A stretch of 64,000 bases of DNA from Neptunomonas phycophila (GTDB lineage: Bacteria > Pseudomonadota > Gammaproteobacteria > Pseudomonadales > Balneatricaceae), in contig NZ_MRCI01000001.1 of assembly GCF_001922575.1 (NCBI RefSeq), positions 1,550,001 through 1,614,000 of the forward strand, written 5' to 3'. Positions 8,530 to 17,702 of the stretch are shown piece by piece (position 1 is the stretch's first letter; each line of letters opens with the position of its first letter). The position numbers and the translations under genes are program-made. The notes under the pieces were generated by a model. The model was not told the DNA's origin, made no database searches, and saw only the letters and a list, made by a program, of their open reading frames with translations.

Positions 8530-9717
8530 TCATTCAGTATCGACCTTTATTATTGTTTTTATATTCAAAATCCAATAACACGCCAAACTAATCACGACTC
8601 CCCAGAATGCCGATGAAAGCCCGTAAACCGAGAGCCCTGATGCCGTGATGATAAAAGCGATCAGCGATACTTCTCGATGCGCAGCGTCCGCCATTGCGCC
8701 TGCAAGGTTGTTAGCGATGGGAGCTAATAGGGCTAACCCAGCGAGTACGGCAATGAATGCGGCGGGCAAGGCTGTAAAGAGTGACACGATCGTTCCTGCG
8801 AATACCGCGCCGGCTAAATAGAAAATACCGTTAAAAATACCCGATACGTACCGTTTACTTGGATCTTCGTGTGCGTCTTTTCCGGTGCAGATAGCAGCGG
8901 TTATGGCGGCTACAACGGTGCTTATTCCGCCTGTGAATGCCAATGGGATTGACACTAAACTGGTAAACGTAATGATTGGTTTGGCACTGACCTTGTACCC
9001 GGCTCCCTGTAGAATCGCCATGCCAGGTAGAAATTGCCCACTTAAACTGACCAACACAATCGGGAGTGCGACACTCAATACTGATGCTATGGTCCAATGC
9101 GGGGTAATCCATTGAGGATGCGCTAGCTCTAAGCCTACGTGAGATAGCGATGTACCTTCACTAAAAATAGCCAACACTATTCCAGCACCTAACAGACACA
9201 CCAGTGTGTATTTAGTCAGCCAACGGCGAGCAACTACGTAGGACATTAGCATACCCAGCGTTAATACAGGCGTGGTTTCAATAGCCAGAAAGGCGCCTAG
9301 ACTAAATTGGAAGAGTATGCCGGCCATCATACCCGCGGCTATGCCGGGTGGAATCAGTTTAACTAGGTAATCGAAGGCGCCACTGACACCAATAATCAGC
9401 TGGATAACGGCGGCTGTTACGTAAGCTGCGACCATTTCATTGAGTGATAAATCAGGGAACAAACCGACTAATAAAGCAGTACCGGGTGCCGACCATGCGG
9501 TCACCACCGGCACTCTTAAGACTGTACTGAGCACAATACTGGTAATGCCTGCCCCGATTGAAATACTCCATACCCATGACGTCATCATGTCATGGTCAAT
9601 GCCCGCTTTGTTACCCGCCTGAAATACGATAGCTAACGGACCGGAATAGGAGACAAAGACAGCCAGCAACCCAGCCACTAAAGCAGAGACAGAAAAATCT
9701 TTAATTAACGTTGGCAT
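8530..9717 (-). CDS. benE: Benzoate:H+ symporter BenE
   Basis: BenE is an inner-membrane benzoate transporter of the BenE family (PF03594), here 395 residues with roughly a dozen hydrophobic segments. The family-typical region PAAFIAVLAGLALLAP is near residue 315. It is the last gene of the cat-ben cluster, 82 bases after benK, but a terminator-like hairpin sits in that gap, so its expression may be lower or partly separate. The start ATG at 9717 has a strong GGGAGGAAG site. A decayed copy of its 3' part lies just downstream at 8230. Confidence 0.92.
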   Translation of the reverse strand: MPTLIKDFSVSALVAGLLAVFVSYSGPLAIVFQAGNKAGIDHDMMTSWVWSISIGAGITSIVLSTVLRVPVVTAWSAPGTALLVGLFPDLSLNEMVAAYVTAAVIQLIIGVSGAFDYLVKLIPPGIAAGMMAGILFQFSLGAFLAIETTPVLTLGMLMSYVVARRWLTKYTLVCLLGAGIVLAIFSEGTSLSHVGLELAHPQWITPHWTIASVLSVALPIVLVSLSGQFLPGMAILQGAGYKVSAKPIITFTSLVSIPLAFTGGISTVVAAITAAICTGKDAHEDPSKRYVSGIFNGIFYLAGAVFAGTIVSLFTALPAAFIAVLAGLALLAPIANNLAGAMADAAHREVSLIAFIITASGLSVYGLSSAFWGVVISLACYWILNIKTIIKVDTE

Positions 9718-9737
9718 ATCTTCCTCCCGTTACATGT

Positions 9738-9770
9738 AAAAAAGCTCTGACGCATAAACGCCAGAGCTTT
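9738..9770 (-). terminator. Intrinsic terminator between benK and benE
   Basis: On the minus strand the sequence forms a 12-bp stem (AAAGCTCTGGCG, one G-U pair) with a five-base loop, followed by six T residues. It sits between the benK stop and the benE ribosome-binding site, so it should end or attenuate transcription after benK. Confidence 0.75.
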
Positions 9771-9799
9771 CGATAGGATAATAAATGGATATCTGACTC

Positions 9800-11140
9800 T
9801 TACTGAGCCGTGCTTCCACTGAATGATCCAAGACTATCTTTTTTAACGGGATTACGGCCTACAAAAGCAACCGCGATGGTAGCAATCGCTCCAGGGACAG
9901 CTAACGCAAGGAAGTTTATATGATGTGGTAATGCCATCGCCATTAATACACCGCCTAACATAGGCCCTAATAATGCGCCATTTCGCCCGATACCTGAAGC
10001 CCAGCCTAACCCTGTTGAACGAATGTTAGTCGGATAGTATTGAGCAACATAGGCGTAAAGTAGGATTTGCGAACCAATTGTTGTAGCTCCAGCTATTCCC
10101 ATTAATAAGTATAAGACCCACATAGGGTTCTCATAACCTAGGGTGATGAGTGCCGTTGTACCAAGAATAAAGAAGCTGATAAGTACCGAACGTAATGAAA
10201 ACTTATCGGCTAAACGCCCGCCCCCTACTGCACCAATAATAGCGCCAATATTAAGTACCATTAAGAACATAAGGCTAGAGCTTAAAGGGTAACCGGCCAA
10301 TGACATGAGTTTGGGTAACCATGAACCTAACGCGTATACCATTAATAGGCAGCAAAAAAAGGCGATCCAAAACATCATGGTTGATAGCGCACGATTATCC
10401 CGAAATAATTCAGCTACCGAGGCTTTGCTGACGTGAGCAGCCGGAATGGTGAGTTCATCTGATTCGGCGATCTGGCGTTCTGGTGCAATCTTAACCAACA
10501 CATGACGCGTTTGATCCTTGAGACCTTGCGACATCATAAAGCTTGCCGATTCGGGCAAAAACTTAATCATAAAAGGCACCAGCAACAACGGAATTACCGC
10601 TAAATAAAACATAACCTCCCAGCCATACGTTGGTACGATCCAAATCCCTAAGCCTGCGGACATCATGCCACCGACGGCATAGCCACTAAACATCAAAGCG
10701 ACCATGGTGCTACGACGACGCTTTGGTGAGTATTCGCTCATTAACGAAACCACATTGGGCATGACACCACCGATGCCTAAACCCGCAATAAAGCGTAATA
10801 TGCCAAATACCCAAGGATCTGTAGCAAAGCCATTGACGACTGTGGTTAAGCTAAAAAGAATAACGCAGGCTAAAATCGTTTTTTTACGTCCAACCTTATC
10901 AGACATCATGCCAAACCCAATGGCGCCAAACATCATGCCAAACAACGCACTGCTGCCTAGTAGCCCCGCTACGTATGGGTCGAGTTGCCATTGCTCCATT
11001 AGAATAGGAAGCACAACACCGTAAATGACTAAGTCGTAACCATCAAAAATGATAACCAAAGTACACCAAAAGAGTACTTTCCAGTGGAAAGGATTAAACG
11101 TTGCATTATCGATGACGTCTTGTACGTCGATTGTTTTCAT
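9800..11140 (-). CDS. benK: Aromatic acid:H+ symporter (MFS), benzoate uptake BenK
   Basis: This 446-residue major facilitator belongs to the aromatic acid:H+ symporter family (BenK, PcaK, MucK). Twelve hydrophobic segments are visible. The family motif DGYDLVIYG is at about residues 34-42 and the MFS loop motif DKVGRKKT at about residues 85-92. Its place after benD indicates benzoate uptake, and muconate or another aromatic acid is a less likely substrate. A part of a diverged second copy survives at 8333-8500. A spacer of 82 bases separates it from benD. Confidence 0.9.
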   Translation of the reverse strand: MKTIDVQDVIDNATFNPFHWKVLFWCTLVIIFDGYDLVIYGVVLPILMEQWQLDPYVAGLLGSSALFGMMFGAIGFGMMSDKVGRKKTILACVILFSLTTVVNGFATDPWVFGILRFIAGLGIGGVMPNVVSLMSEYSPKRRRSTMVALMFSGYAVGGMMSAGLGIWIVPTYGWEVMFYLAVIPLLLVPFMIKFLPESASFMMSQGLKDQTRHVLVKIAPERQIAESDELTIPAAHVSKASVAELFRDNRALSTMMFWIAFFCCLLMVYALGSWLPKLMSLAGYPLSSSLMFLMVLNIGAIIGAVGGGRLADKFSLRSVLISFFILGTTALITLGYENPMWVLYLLMGIAGATTIGSQILLYAYVAQYYPTNIRSTGLGWASGIGRNGALLGPMLGGVLMAMALPHHINFLALAVPGAIATIAVAFVGRNPVKKDSLGSFSGSTAQ

Positions 11141-11222
11141 TGATCTACCCTCTTATTTTTATTGTGAGCCAACCTTACTCAAGTCATTGCTCATGTAGAT
11201 GTGTTCACGTGATTATTTTTGA

Positions 11223-12032
11223 TTAGCCGAGATCGCCTCCTGCCACCGGTAAGATGGTGCCTGTGATGTAACTGGCAGCATCCGATGCCAGAAATAAAAT
11301 AGGATCAACCTGCTCATCCAATGAACCATAGCGATGCATTAGGCTGTTACTGACTGTTTGATCAATTAGCGTCTGATACCAGGCAGCTTCTTGCTCTGTT
11401 TGAGGCTTCGCGTTTCTTGGCGTTAATCGTGGTGGTGCTTCAGTGCCACCCGGTGCTGTGGCATTAACACGAATATTGTGTTCGGCATATTCATAAGCCA
11501 AATTCACGGTCATCGCATTCACACCGCCTTTTGCGGCGCCATATGGCACACGCATCAGTCCCCGCGTTGCAACAGACGATACGTTAACAATCACACCTGC
11601 ACCCTGTTCTAAAAATGCAGGTAGAACCGCTCGACAACCCCATAATGTGGGGAATAGCGAACGCTGGATTTCTTTTTGAATTTGCTCAGGTGTGTAATGC
11701 TCAAAAGGCTGCGCCCAGATGGTGCCCCCCACGTTATTAATGAGGATGTCGATGCGGCCAAAATGGGCGTTGGCTTTTTCCATAACTTGCTCTGCACCAA
11801 CCCACGTTTCTAGGTCTGCCTGTAGTGCTAAAACGTCAATATCTAGCGCTTGCAGCTCCTTCGCAACATCGTGGATATAATCCGCAATATCAACGATAAC
11901 CACTTTGGCTCCTTCGTCCCCAACCCGTTGCGCTACCCGCTTACCAATACCCTGAGCAGCACCCGTGACCACGACCACTTTATGACTAAAGCGTGACAAG
12001 CTCGTTGGATAAGACTTATCTACTGTGCTCAT
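11223..12032 (-). CDS. benD: cis-Benzoate dihydrodiol dehydrogenase BenD
   Basis: BenD oxidises and decarboxylates cis-1,2-dihydroxycyclohexa-3,5-diene-1-carboxylate to catechol with NAD+. It is a classical short-chain dehydrogenase of 269 residues: the nucleotide-binding TGAAQGIG motif is at about 24-31, NNVGG near 110, and the catalytic YGAAK near 165. It starts four bases inside benC (ATGA overlap), which marks co-translation with the dioxygenase genes. Confidence 0.95.
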   Translation of the reverse strand: MSTVDKSYPTSLSRFSHKVVVVTGAAQGIGKRVAQRVGDEGAKVVIVDIADYIHDVAKELQALDIDVLALQADLETWVGAEQVMEKANAHFGRIDILINNVGGTIWAQPFEHYTPEQIQKEIQRSLFPTLWGCRAVLPAFLEQGAGVIVNVSSVATRGLMRVPYGAAKGGVNAMTVNLAYEYAEHNIRVNATAPGGTEAPPRLTPRNAKPQTEQEAAWYQTLIDQTVSNSLMHRYGSLDEQVDPILFLASDAASYITGTILPVAGGDLG

Positions 12033-13060
12033 GCGACTTTTTCCTTTGTGCTCACCAGGCTTGGCGCAAACTTTTCGTAGTGAAATGAGTGAGGTTTGAT
12101 AGTGTTATCACGGAAATAACCCAACACGGCATCGACCATTGGCGGTGGCCCACACAGATATACATCAGTCGCTTGATCTAAAGCTGCATCTTCCATGTGA
12201 TGTGTTACATAACCTGTAAGCGGATGCTGACTTTCAGGGTTGGCTACAACTGTCTTGTAACTGAACGACGGGATAATGTCGGCAAATGCTTCTAATACCG
12301 CCAAACCGACAAGGTCATCTTCATTCGTTACACCATAGATAAGATGGATAGGATGCTCTACAGCTTGCACTTTTAGATATTCGAGCATTGCCAAAAAAGG
12401 TGCCAAGCCAGTGCCACCGGCTAACATGAGTACAGGACGCTCAACGGGTCTTAGATAAAAGCTACCCATAGGCCCATTTAATGAAAGCGAATCGCCAGTA
12501 CGTGCTTTGCCGACTAACCAGGTACTCATCAAACCGCCTGATACATTGCGGATAAGAAAGCTTAATTGATCACTGCCGGGTTGAGAGCTAAACGAATAAG
12601 CACGCGTTTCTTGAGTACCAGGCACCTGAATATTCACGTACTGCCCTGCTAAAAACTCAACCGGTGATTGGGCTGTGATTTTGAGTTCAATAGCCGTTGG
12701 AGATACTAGATTCACTTCATCGACAACTGCAGTTAACTCGGTTGGTCCCGCTTTGCATAACGAGGAGGCAATCGGTATTTCAACAACACAGTCGCTAGCC
12801 GGCACCATTTGGCAAGTTAATACTTTTCCGGCTTCAAGCTCTTCGTCTGATAATGCGTCGTCAATGTATTCATCTCCAAGGTCAAACTTGCCTTGGTGGC
12901 ATGCGCCTTTACAGGTTCCGCACACACCATCAGAGCAGTCCATGGGTAGGCGAATGTGAGCGCGATAAGCGGCATCTAGCACGGTTTCATCATCATTACA
13001 GGTAATGAAGCGCGTTACACCATCTTCAAAATTTAGGGCTATGTTGTACGGCATAATCAT
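12029..13060 (-). CDS. benC: Benzoate 1,2-dioxygenase reductase BenC
   Basis: BenC passes electrons from NADH through FAD and a plant-type [2Fe-2S] centre to the BenAB oxygenase. The N-terminal ferredoxin domain shows CSDGVCGTC (Cys42, Cys47, Cys50) and a fourth cysteine in KVLTCQM near residue 82. It is followed by an FAD domain with the RAYSFSS motif and an NAD domain with GGTGLAPFLAM. Two starts are possible: ATG 13060 lies only three bases from the GGGAG site, so ATG 13054 (MPYNIAL), nine bases away, is more likely. The gene begins about 11 bases after benB. Confidence 0.95.
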   Translation of the reverse strand: MIMPYNIALNFEDGVTRFITCNDDETVLDAAYRAHIRLPMDCSDGVCGTCKGACHQGKFDLGDEYIDDALSDEELEAGKVLTCQMVPASDCVVEIPIASSLCKAGPTELTAVVDEVNLVSPTAIELKITAQSPVEFLAGQYVNIQVPGTQETRAYSFSSQPGSDQLSFLIRNVSGGLMSTWLVGKARTGDSLSLNGPMGSFYLRPVERPVLMLAGGTGLAPFLAMLEYLKVQAVEHPIHLIYGVTNEDDLVGLAVLEAFADIIPSFSYKTVVANPESQHPLTGYVTHHMEDAALDQATDVYLCGPPPMVDAVLGYFRDNTIKPHSFHYEKFAPSLVSTKEKVA

Positions 13061-13073
13061 TCACTCCCTTGGG

Positions 13074-13562
13074 TTATAGGTGATACACATCAATCACTTG
13101 ATTGATGTAGTCATTGTTCAGAACGACTTTTTTATGCGTGATAACAAACTGCTCGCCACTTGTAGCGATCGTGCAGAAATTGGTACCAAAAAACTGTGTC
13201 GTCTCTTTATAGCGATGGCTCAAGGTGTGCCAGTTGTAACGAACTTTCACCTCTGTATCGGATGCCGAGAGAACCTCTAGATTAGCGATAAAATGGGTGG
13301 TTCTCGGTTCTGGCATGCTGGCACCTGAGCGCTCTGTTTTGATGCGATATACACGGTCTTCTAACCCATCCCTATTCGGGTAATAGATTAATGAGATCTC
13401 GCTTTGAGGATTGTCGGTTAACTCATCACAATCGTCCCAGGCAGGCATCCAGTAAACGGCGTCTTCGCTGTAGCAGGTGAGCCATTCGTCCCACTGGCGA
13501 TCATCTAACAAACGTACTTCGCGATAGATAAATGCACGGATATCTTGGTAGCTAGCATTCAT
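13074..13562 (-). CDS. benB: Benzoate 1,2-dioxygenase small subunit BenB
   Basis: BenB is the beta subunit of the hexameric oxygenase component. It has a structural role and no metal site. The 162-residue length and the NTF2-like family sequence (for example [18 protein letters not shown] near residue 15) are typical. Its ATG overlaps the benA stop by four bases, giving the one-to-one coupling expected of alpha and beta subunits. Confidence 0.95.
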   Translation of the reverse strand: MNASYQDIRAFIYREVRLLDDRQWDEWLTCYSEDAVYWMPAWDDCDELTDNPQSEISLIYYPNRDGLEDRVYRIKTERSGASMPEPRTTHFIANLEVLSASDTEVKVRYNWHTLSHRYKETTQFFGTNFCTIATSGEQFVITHKKVVLNNDYINQVIDVYHL

Positions 13563-14944
13563 GACACTTCTCCTACGTTCGATACGGCTATGAGTTGTTT
13601 GCGTTCATTTTTGATAGCGCGGGTCATTTCGTTGACCCAGTGAAGGTGATGATTAACGTACAGCCCTTCATCTTCCGGCTTTACACCGCTCAAAGTAGGT
13701 TTCATATCAATTTGATTGGCATGATCGTCTGGGCCATTGATCCAGTGTGCCGCGCCTCGGCTCATATCATTCCACTTCATACCGGACGCTTCGTAACCTT
13801 GTTGGCAAGCTCGGAACTCTTCCAAATCATCGGGGGTTCCCATGCCACTAACATTGAAAAAGTCTTCATATTGACGGATACGCTTAGCACGGAGTTCGGC
13901 GGGTTCGTTTTTAGGTGCGAAAGCAAAAATGGTCACTTCTGTTTTGTTAACATCAATCGGGCGAGTTACACGAATTTGTGTAGAAAACTGGTCCATTAAG
14001 TAAACGTTCGGGTACAAACACAAGTTTTTAGTGGTACGTACAATTGAGTCAGCTCGCGCTTCTCCAAAGGTTTTCTCTAATCGCTCTAGTTGGTTAAATA
14101 TGGGGCGGGCTTCGGGGTTGAGTAACCGTGTCCAAAGCATCATGTGGCCATGTTCAAAAGAATAGAACCCCCCATCGGCAGACCATGAACGGGCATCGAC
14201 CGCTTCTGTGCCGCCCTTTTCATAGTTGCGATGGCCCATTGTAGACAAGTAGTTCCAATGGACCGTTCCTACGTGATAGCCATCCGCACCATTTTCAGCG
14301 GTTAATTTCCAGTTGCCCTCGTAGGTGTAGGAAGATGTTCCACGCAATACTTCAATACCATCTTCCGACTGATCAACAATGTTATCGATGATTTTAGTGG
14401 TTTCACCAAGATGCTCGGATAGCGGAATAACGTCATCACTTAAGCTGCCAAATAAAAAACCACGATAGTTTTCAAAACGTGCCATTTTTTTGAGGTCATG
14501 CGAACCATCCGTGTTGAACTGTTCAGGATACCCACCCTTTTTCTGGTCCCTAGCTTTTTGAAATTTGCCATCGTTTTTGAACGACCACCCATGGAATGGG
14601 CAAGTGAATGAGGTTTTATTACCACGCTTACGACGGCATAAAGTTGCCCCCCGATGTGAGCACGTATTAAGAATGGCATTTAGCTCTCCGGACTTGTCGC
14701 GGGTAATAACAACAGGCTGGCGACCCACTGTGACGGTAAAGTAATCGCCTATTTCAGGGATTTGGCTTTCATGTGCTAAAAATACCCAGTTACCTTCGAA
14801 AATATATTTCATCTCTAAATCGAAGAGTTCTTTATCAGTAAAAACACTACGGTCACATTGGTAACGGCCCGTTTCCGGATGCGCAATGACTGCGCTGTTT
14901 ACCTTGTCTTGTAGTTGATCTAATCGTTTAGTCATAACAGTCAC
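13559..14944 (-). CDS. benA: Benzoate 1,2-dioxygenase large subunit BenA
   Basis: BenA is the catalytic alpha subunit that adds O2 to benzoate at carbons 1 and 2. The 461-residue protein has an N-terminal Rieske centre with Cys95, His97, Cys115 and His118 (CSHRG and CPFHGW) and a catalytic domain with the mononuclear iron ligands in [14 protein letters not shown] (about residues 216-229). The length equals typical BenA/XylX proteins. Substituted benzoates are possible substrates, but the catechol ortho-cleavage genes alongside favour benzoate. A 131-base gap separates it from catA. Confidence 0.96.
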   Translation of the reverse strand: MTVMTKRLDQLQDKVNSAVIAHPETGRYQCDRSVFTDKELFDLEMKYIFEGNWVFLAHESQIPEIGDYFTVTVGRQPVVITRDKSGELNAILNTCSHRGATLCRRKRGNKTSFTCPFHGWSFKNDGKFQKARDQKKGGYPEQFNTDGSHDLKKMARFENYRGFLFGSLSDDVIPLSEHLGETTKIIDNIVDQSEDGIEVLRGTSSYTYEGNWKLTAENGADGYHVGTVHWNYLSTMGHRNYEKGGTEAVDARSWSADGGFYSFEHGHMMLWTRLLNPEARPIFNQLERLEKTFGEARADSIVRTTKNLCLYPNVYLMDQFSTQIRVTRPIDVNKTEVTIFAFAPKNEPAELRAKRIRQYEDFFNVSGMGTPDDLEEFRACQQGYEASGMKWNDMSRGAAHWINGPDDHANQIDMKPTLSGVKPEDEGLYVNHHLHWVNEMTRAIKNERKQLIAVSNVGEVS

Positions 14945-15075
14945 TTACCCTCGATTTCGTGTCTGAGGTCTAGATTTAGGCCGACGTTAGCCAGGCCGTC
15001 TCTTTAGAGCCAGCAGACAGAAATCATCGTGTTCTATTGATTCGGCAAACTAATGCCGGAAGTTACTACCGAAAG

Positions 15076-16008
15076 TTATGCAGCGTCAGCTTCTAGCGCT
15101 CGTACTCGGGCATGACGCTCTTGTGCCGTTTCGTTTGGTGCGTTCAATAACGTGATATTGAATTCCAACTTTTTATAGTCGCCTTCAATATCCCAAGGGT
15201 TAGGGCTAGCAGAGACTGTTTTCGCTTCAACAACTAATTCATCCTTCGTTGCAAAGGCAAAGTCGTCGTATGTGTATTTATCACCTGCCACATTGATTTG
15301 CGATGTGAGATGACGAAACCCTGGCTTGGTCACAAAGAAGTGGATGTGTGCAGGGCGTTGGCCGTGGCGGCCTAAGTTATCAAGCAATAATTGAGTTGAT
15401 CCATCGGGTGGGCAACCGTAACCAGACGGTAAGTAACTACGAACAGTATAGCGACCATCGGCTCCCGTTTTTATGCGACGACGTAAGTTGTAATCGCTTT
15501 GAGAGGGATCGAAGTACGAATAACGACCTTTTACATCGGCATGCCAAATATCAACTATGGCATCCTCGATCGGTTGACCTTGCTCATCAGTCACTACACC
15601 GGTGAAAATCATGGTTTCACCTTCAACGCTACCATCATCCATACGGGCAAAGCCTTCAGATAGCGGAGCGCCGGCGACATACAAGGGCCCTTCGATTGTC
15701 CGTGGAGTCCCGCCTGTTAGGCCCGCTTGTTCATCTTCGGCATCCATGCGGATATCGAGATAATGATCAAAGCCTAAGCCAGGTGCAAGTAGTGCAGCTT
15801 CACCGTTTTTACCTAAATCATTAATGTAATAAACCGCACTCCAAAACTCTTCTGGCGTGACATCAAAGTCTTCAATCGCTTGGTAAAGATCACGAACGAC
15901 GCGGTGAACGATATGCTTAAACCGTTCGTCACCGCCCTCTTTATCCATACCGGCTACTTTTTTAAGCAGAGATTGTACTTGTGCAGTGTTCATTGTTTTA
16001 ACTGACAT
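15076..16008 (-). CDS. catA: Catechol 1,2-dioxygenase CatA
   Basis: CatA opens catechol between the two hydroxyls to cis,cis-muconate using non-haem Fe(III). The protein has an N-terminal helical dimerisation domain (about 1-110) and the intradiol dioxygenase domain. The iron ligands are expected in GRYSYFDPS and AHIHFFV (two Tyr, two His). I place the start at ATG 16008 (MSVKTMNT): an AGGA site lies eight bases upstream, whereas the ATG at 16023 has none and overlaps that site. It is third in the catB-catC-catA-benABCD order. Confidence 0.95.
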   Translation of the reverse strand: MSVKTMNTAQVQSLLKKVAGMDKEGGDERFKHIVHRVVRDLYQAIEDFDVTPEEFWSAVYYINDLGKNGEAALLAPGLGFDHYLDIRMDAEDEQAGLTGGTPRTIEGPLYVAGAPLSEGFARMDDGSVEGETMIFTGVVTDEQGQPIEDAIVDIWHADVKGRYSYFDPSQSDYNLRRRIKTGADGRYTVRSYLPSGYGCPPDGSTQLLLDNLGRHGQRPAHIHFFVTKPGFRHLTSQINVAGDKYTYDDFAFATKDELVVEAKTVSASPNPWDIEGDYKKLEFNITLLNAPNETAQERHARVRALEADAA

Positions 16009-16131
16009 GACGTTGGTCCTCATCTGTTGTTTTTGTTATATCGGATTTTTGTCTTAACTGATTGGGAATACCCGTTAAGGAGTAACTATTTACTTTTATT
16101 TTTTTTATATAAATATCTGTTATTAAAGCTT

Positions 16132-16422
16132 TTAACGATCATCTTCGTTTATTGAGGATGGGTGACGGCATAAGGGTGTCACTGCAATATCCATATAAGG
16201 AAACAAGGGAAGTCCTGTAATTATGTCGTGCAATTCAACATTACTGTCGACATCAAAAATACTAACGTTTTCGTAACTACCGCTGATACGCCATAAATGA
16301 CGCCATTTACCTTGGCCTTGTAGATCTTGTGAATAGGCTTTTTCGCGAGCCTTGATATCGGCTACCATCGCCTCTGGCATATCAGTGGGTATATTCACTT
16401 TCATTTCGACTTTAAAAAGCAT
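16132..16422 (-). CDS. catC: Muconolactone delta-isomerase CatC
   Basis: CatC shifts the double bond of muconolactone to give beta-ketoadipate enol-lactone. The 96-residue protein has the family length and start (MLFKVEMKVNIP), and the DVDSNVELHDIITGLPLFPY region typical of the C-terminal half. It forms a ring-shaped decamer in known members. It lies 54 bases downstream of catB and about 120 bases before catA, all on the minus strand. Confidence 0.95.
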   Translation of the reverse strand: MLFKVEMKVNIPTDMPEAMVADIKAREKAYSQDLQGQGKWRHLWRISGSYENVSIFDVDSNVELHDIITGLPLFPYMDIAVTPLCRHPSSINEDDR

Positions 16423-16476
16423 GTGAACTCCTTATTTTTATGTCTTTTGTGCTTTTTGCTCAGGACTATTTCCCGT

Positions 16477-17595
16477 CTATTTACGACGGTAAAATGCTAA
16501 CTTGTCTTCATCGATCTCAACCCCTAAGCCGGGTGTCGTGGGAATCTCGACTCCGAAGTTTGAGTAGTTAAGCGGATTAACTACAATGTCGTCCTTCATC
16601 AACAAGGGGCCAAACATTTCGGTGCCTACATGCAATTTTTCAAGGGTTGACCATGCATGCAATGAAGCAACAGTACCGATGGTTCCCTCAAGCATGGTGC
16701 CGCCATAGAGGCCGATCCCAGATGCTTGCGCTACTGATGCCAGCTTGAGTGCACCGATAGGCCCTGCGGATTTAGCAATTTTCAGTGCATAAGATCCGCT
16801 AAACCCTGCTGCCGCGAGCTGAAAACCATCCGTTGCATCATTAATGGATTCGTCCGCTAAGATGGGAATAGTAAATTTTTGTGAAAGCCTTACTAGCGAA
16901 GCAAAATCTTTAGTTGGGGTTGGTTGCTCTACCCAGTCAATCCCTGCCGATTGCAGAGCTTGCATACCTTTAGTTGCGGTAGATTCATCCCAGGCTTGGT
17001 TGACATCAACGCGAATACTCACAGAATCTCCTAAAGCGGCTTTAATTGCAGCAACGTGCTTTACGTCCTCCATTACAGGGCGAGAGCCAATCTTTAACTT
17101 AAAGACACAATGACGTTTCGCTGCGATCATGGATTGAGCTTCATCGATATCTTTAGCGGTATCTCCGCTGGCTAGCACCCACAATACGGGAAGGTGCTGG
17201 TGAATCGCTCCACCAAGCAGTTGAGAAACCGATAAACCTTGTTGCTTACCCTTTAGATCAAGTAGTGCGGTTTCGATGGCTGATTTTGCCAAATGATTTG
17301 CACGAATATTGGCATTCAGCCTTACTTTCAAGGTATTGATATTATTGGAAGGCTGATTAAGTAACAGCGGGGCCAAATAACTATCGATAGTCAGCTTTAT
17401 GCTTTCAGGGCTTTCTGGCCCATAACTTAAACCGCCAATCGTAGTTGCTTCTCCTAAGCCTTCAAGCCCGTTAGAATCTTTTATACGAACAATCACCATG
17501 GTTTGAACACCCATGGTTGTCATGGATAGCTTGTGTGGACGAATGGTAGGTATATCGACCAGAATAGCGTCTATTGAATGGATCGTTGTCGACAT
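16477..17595 (-). CDS. catB: Muconate cycloisomerase CatB
   Basis: CatB converts cis,cis-muconate to muconolactone. The 372-residue enolase-superfamily protein shows the second-shell and catalytic lysine motif FKLKIG (about 165-170), metal-binding acids in RVDVNQAW, WVEQPT and LADESI, and the usual capping domain at the N-terminus. It is the first gene of the cat-ben cluster, with a GGAG site six bases before the ATG and a divergent LysR gene across a short promoter region. Confidence 0.95.
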   Translation of the reverse strand: MSTTIHSIDAILVDIPTIRPHKLSMTTMGVQTMVIVRIKDSNGLEGLGEATTIGGLSYGPESPESIKLTIDSYLAPLLLNQPSNNINTLKVRLNANIRANHLAKSAIETALLDLKGKQQGLSVSQLLGGAIHQHLPVLWVLASGDTAKDIDEAQSMIAAKRHCVFKLKIGSRPVMEDVKHVAAIKAALGDSVSIRVDVNQAWDESTATKGMQALQSAGIDWVEQPTPTKDFASLVRLSQKFTIPILADESINDATDGFQLAAAGFSGSYALKIAKSAGPIGALKLASVAQASGIGLYGGTMLEGTIGTVASLHAWSTLEKLHVGTEMFGPLLMKDDIVVNPLNYSNFGVEIPTTPGLGVEIDEDKLAFYRRK

Positions 17596-17702
17596 GAAAA
17601 CTCCGTGACTTATTTTTTGTTCTTGTTTAGTCGATAAATTACGGACTTTTTGTAAGACTAACCAATATTGAATAAGTAGCGAGCAATACCTTGGAGGTAT
17701 GG
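17596..17702. promoter_or_regulatory. catB-catR divergent control region
   Basis: This 107-base spacer separates the catB and LysR start codons. It holds an interrupted dyad TTAC-N9-GTAA (17639-17655), the kind of site LysR proteins bind, though the family's best-known spacing for CatM/BenM is ATAC-N7-GTAT. The single region probably controls both the regulator and the entire minus-strand cat-ben cluster. Exact -35/-10 boxes are not clear. Confidence 0.45.

Noticed and set aside
13595-13999. 134-residue open frame on the plus strand
   Set aside because: It is antisense to benA, whose Rieske and iron motifs leave no doubt about the coding strand.
15041-15073. TTCGG ... CCGAA dyad between catA and benA
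   Set aside because: The arms are only five bases, far apart and without a T run. It could not be supported as a terminator or operator.
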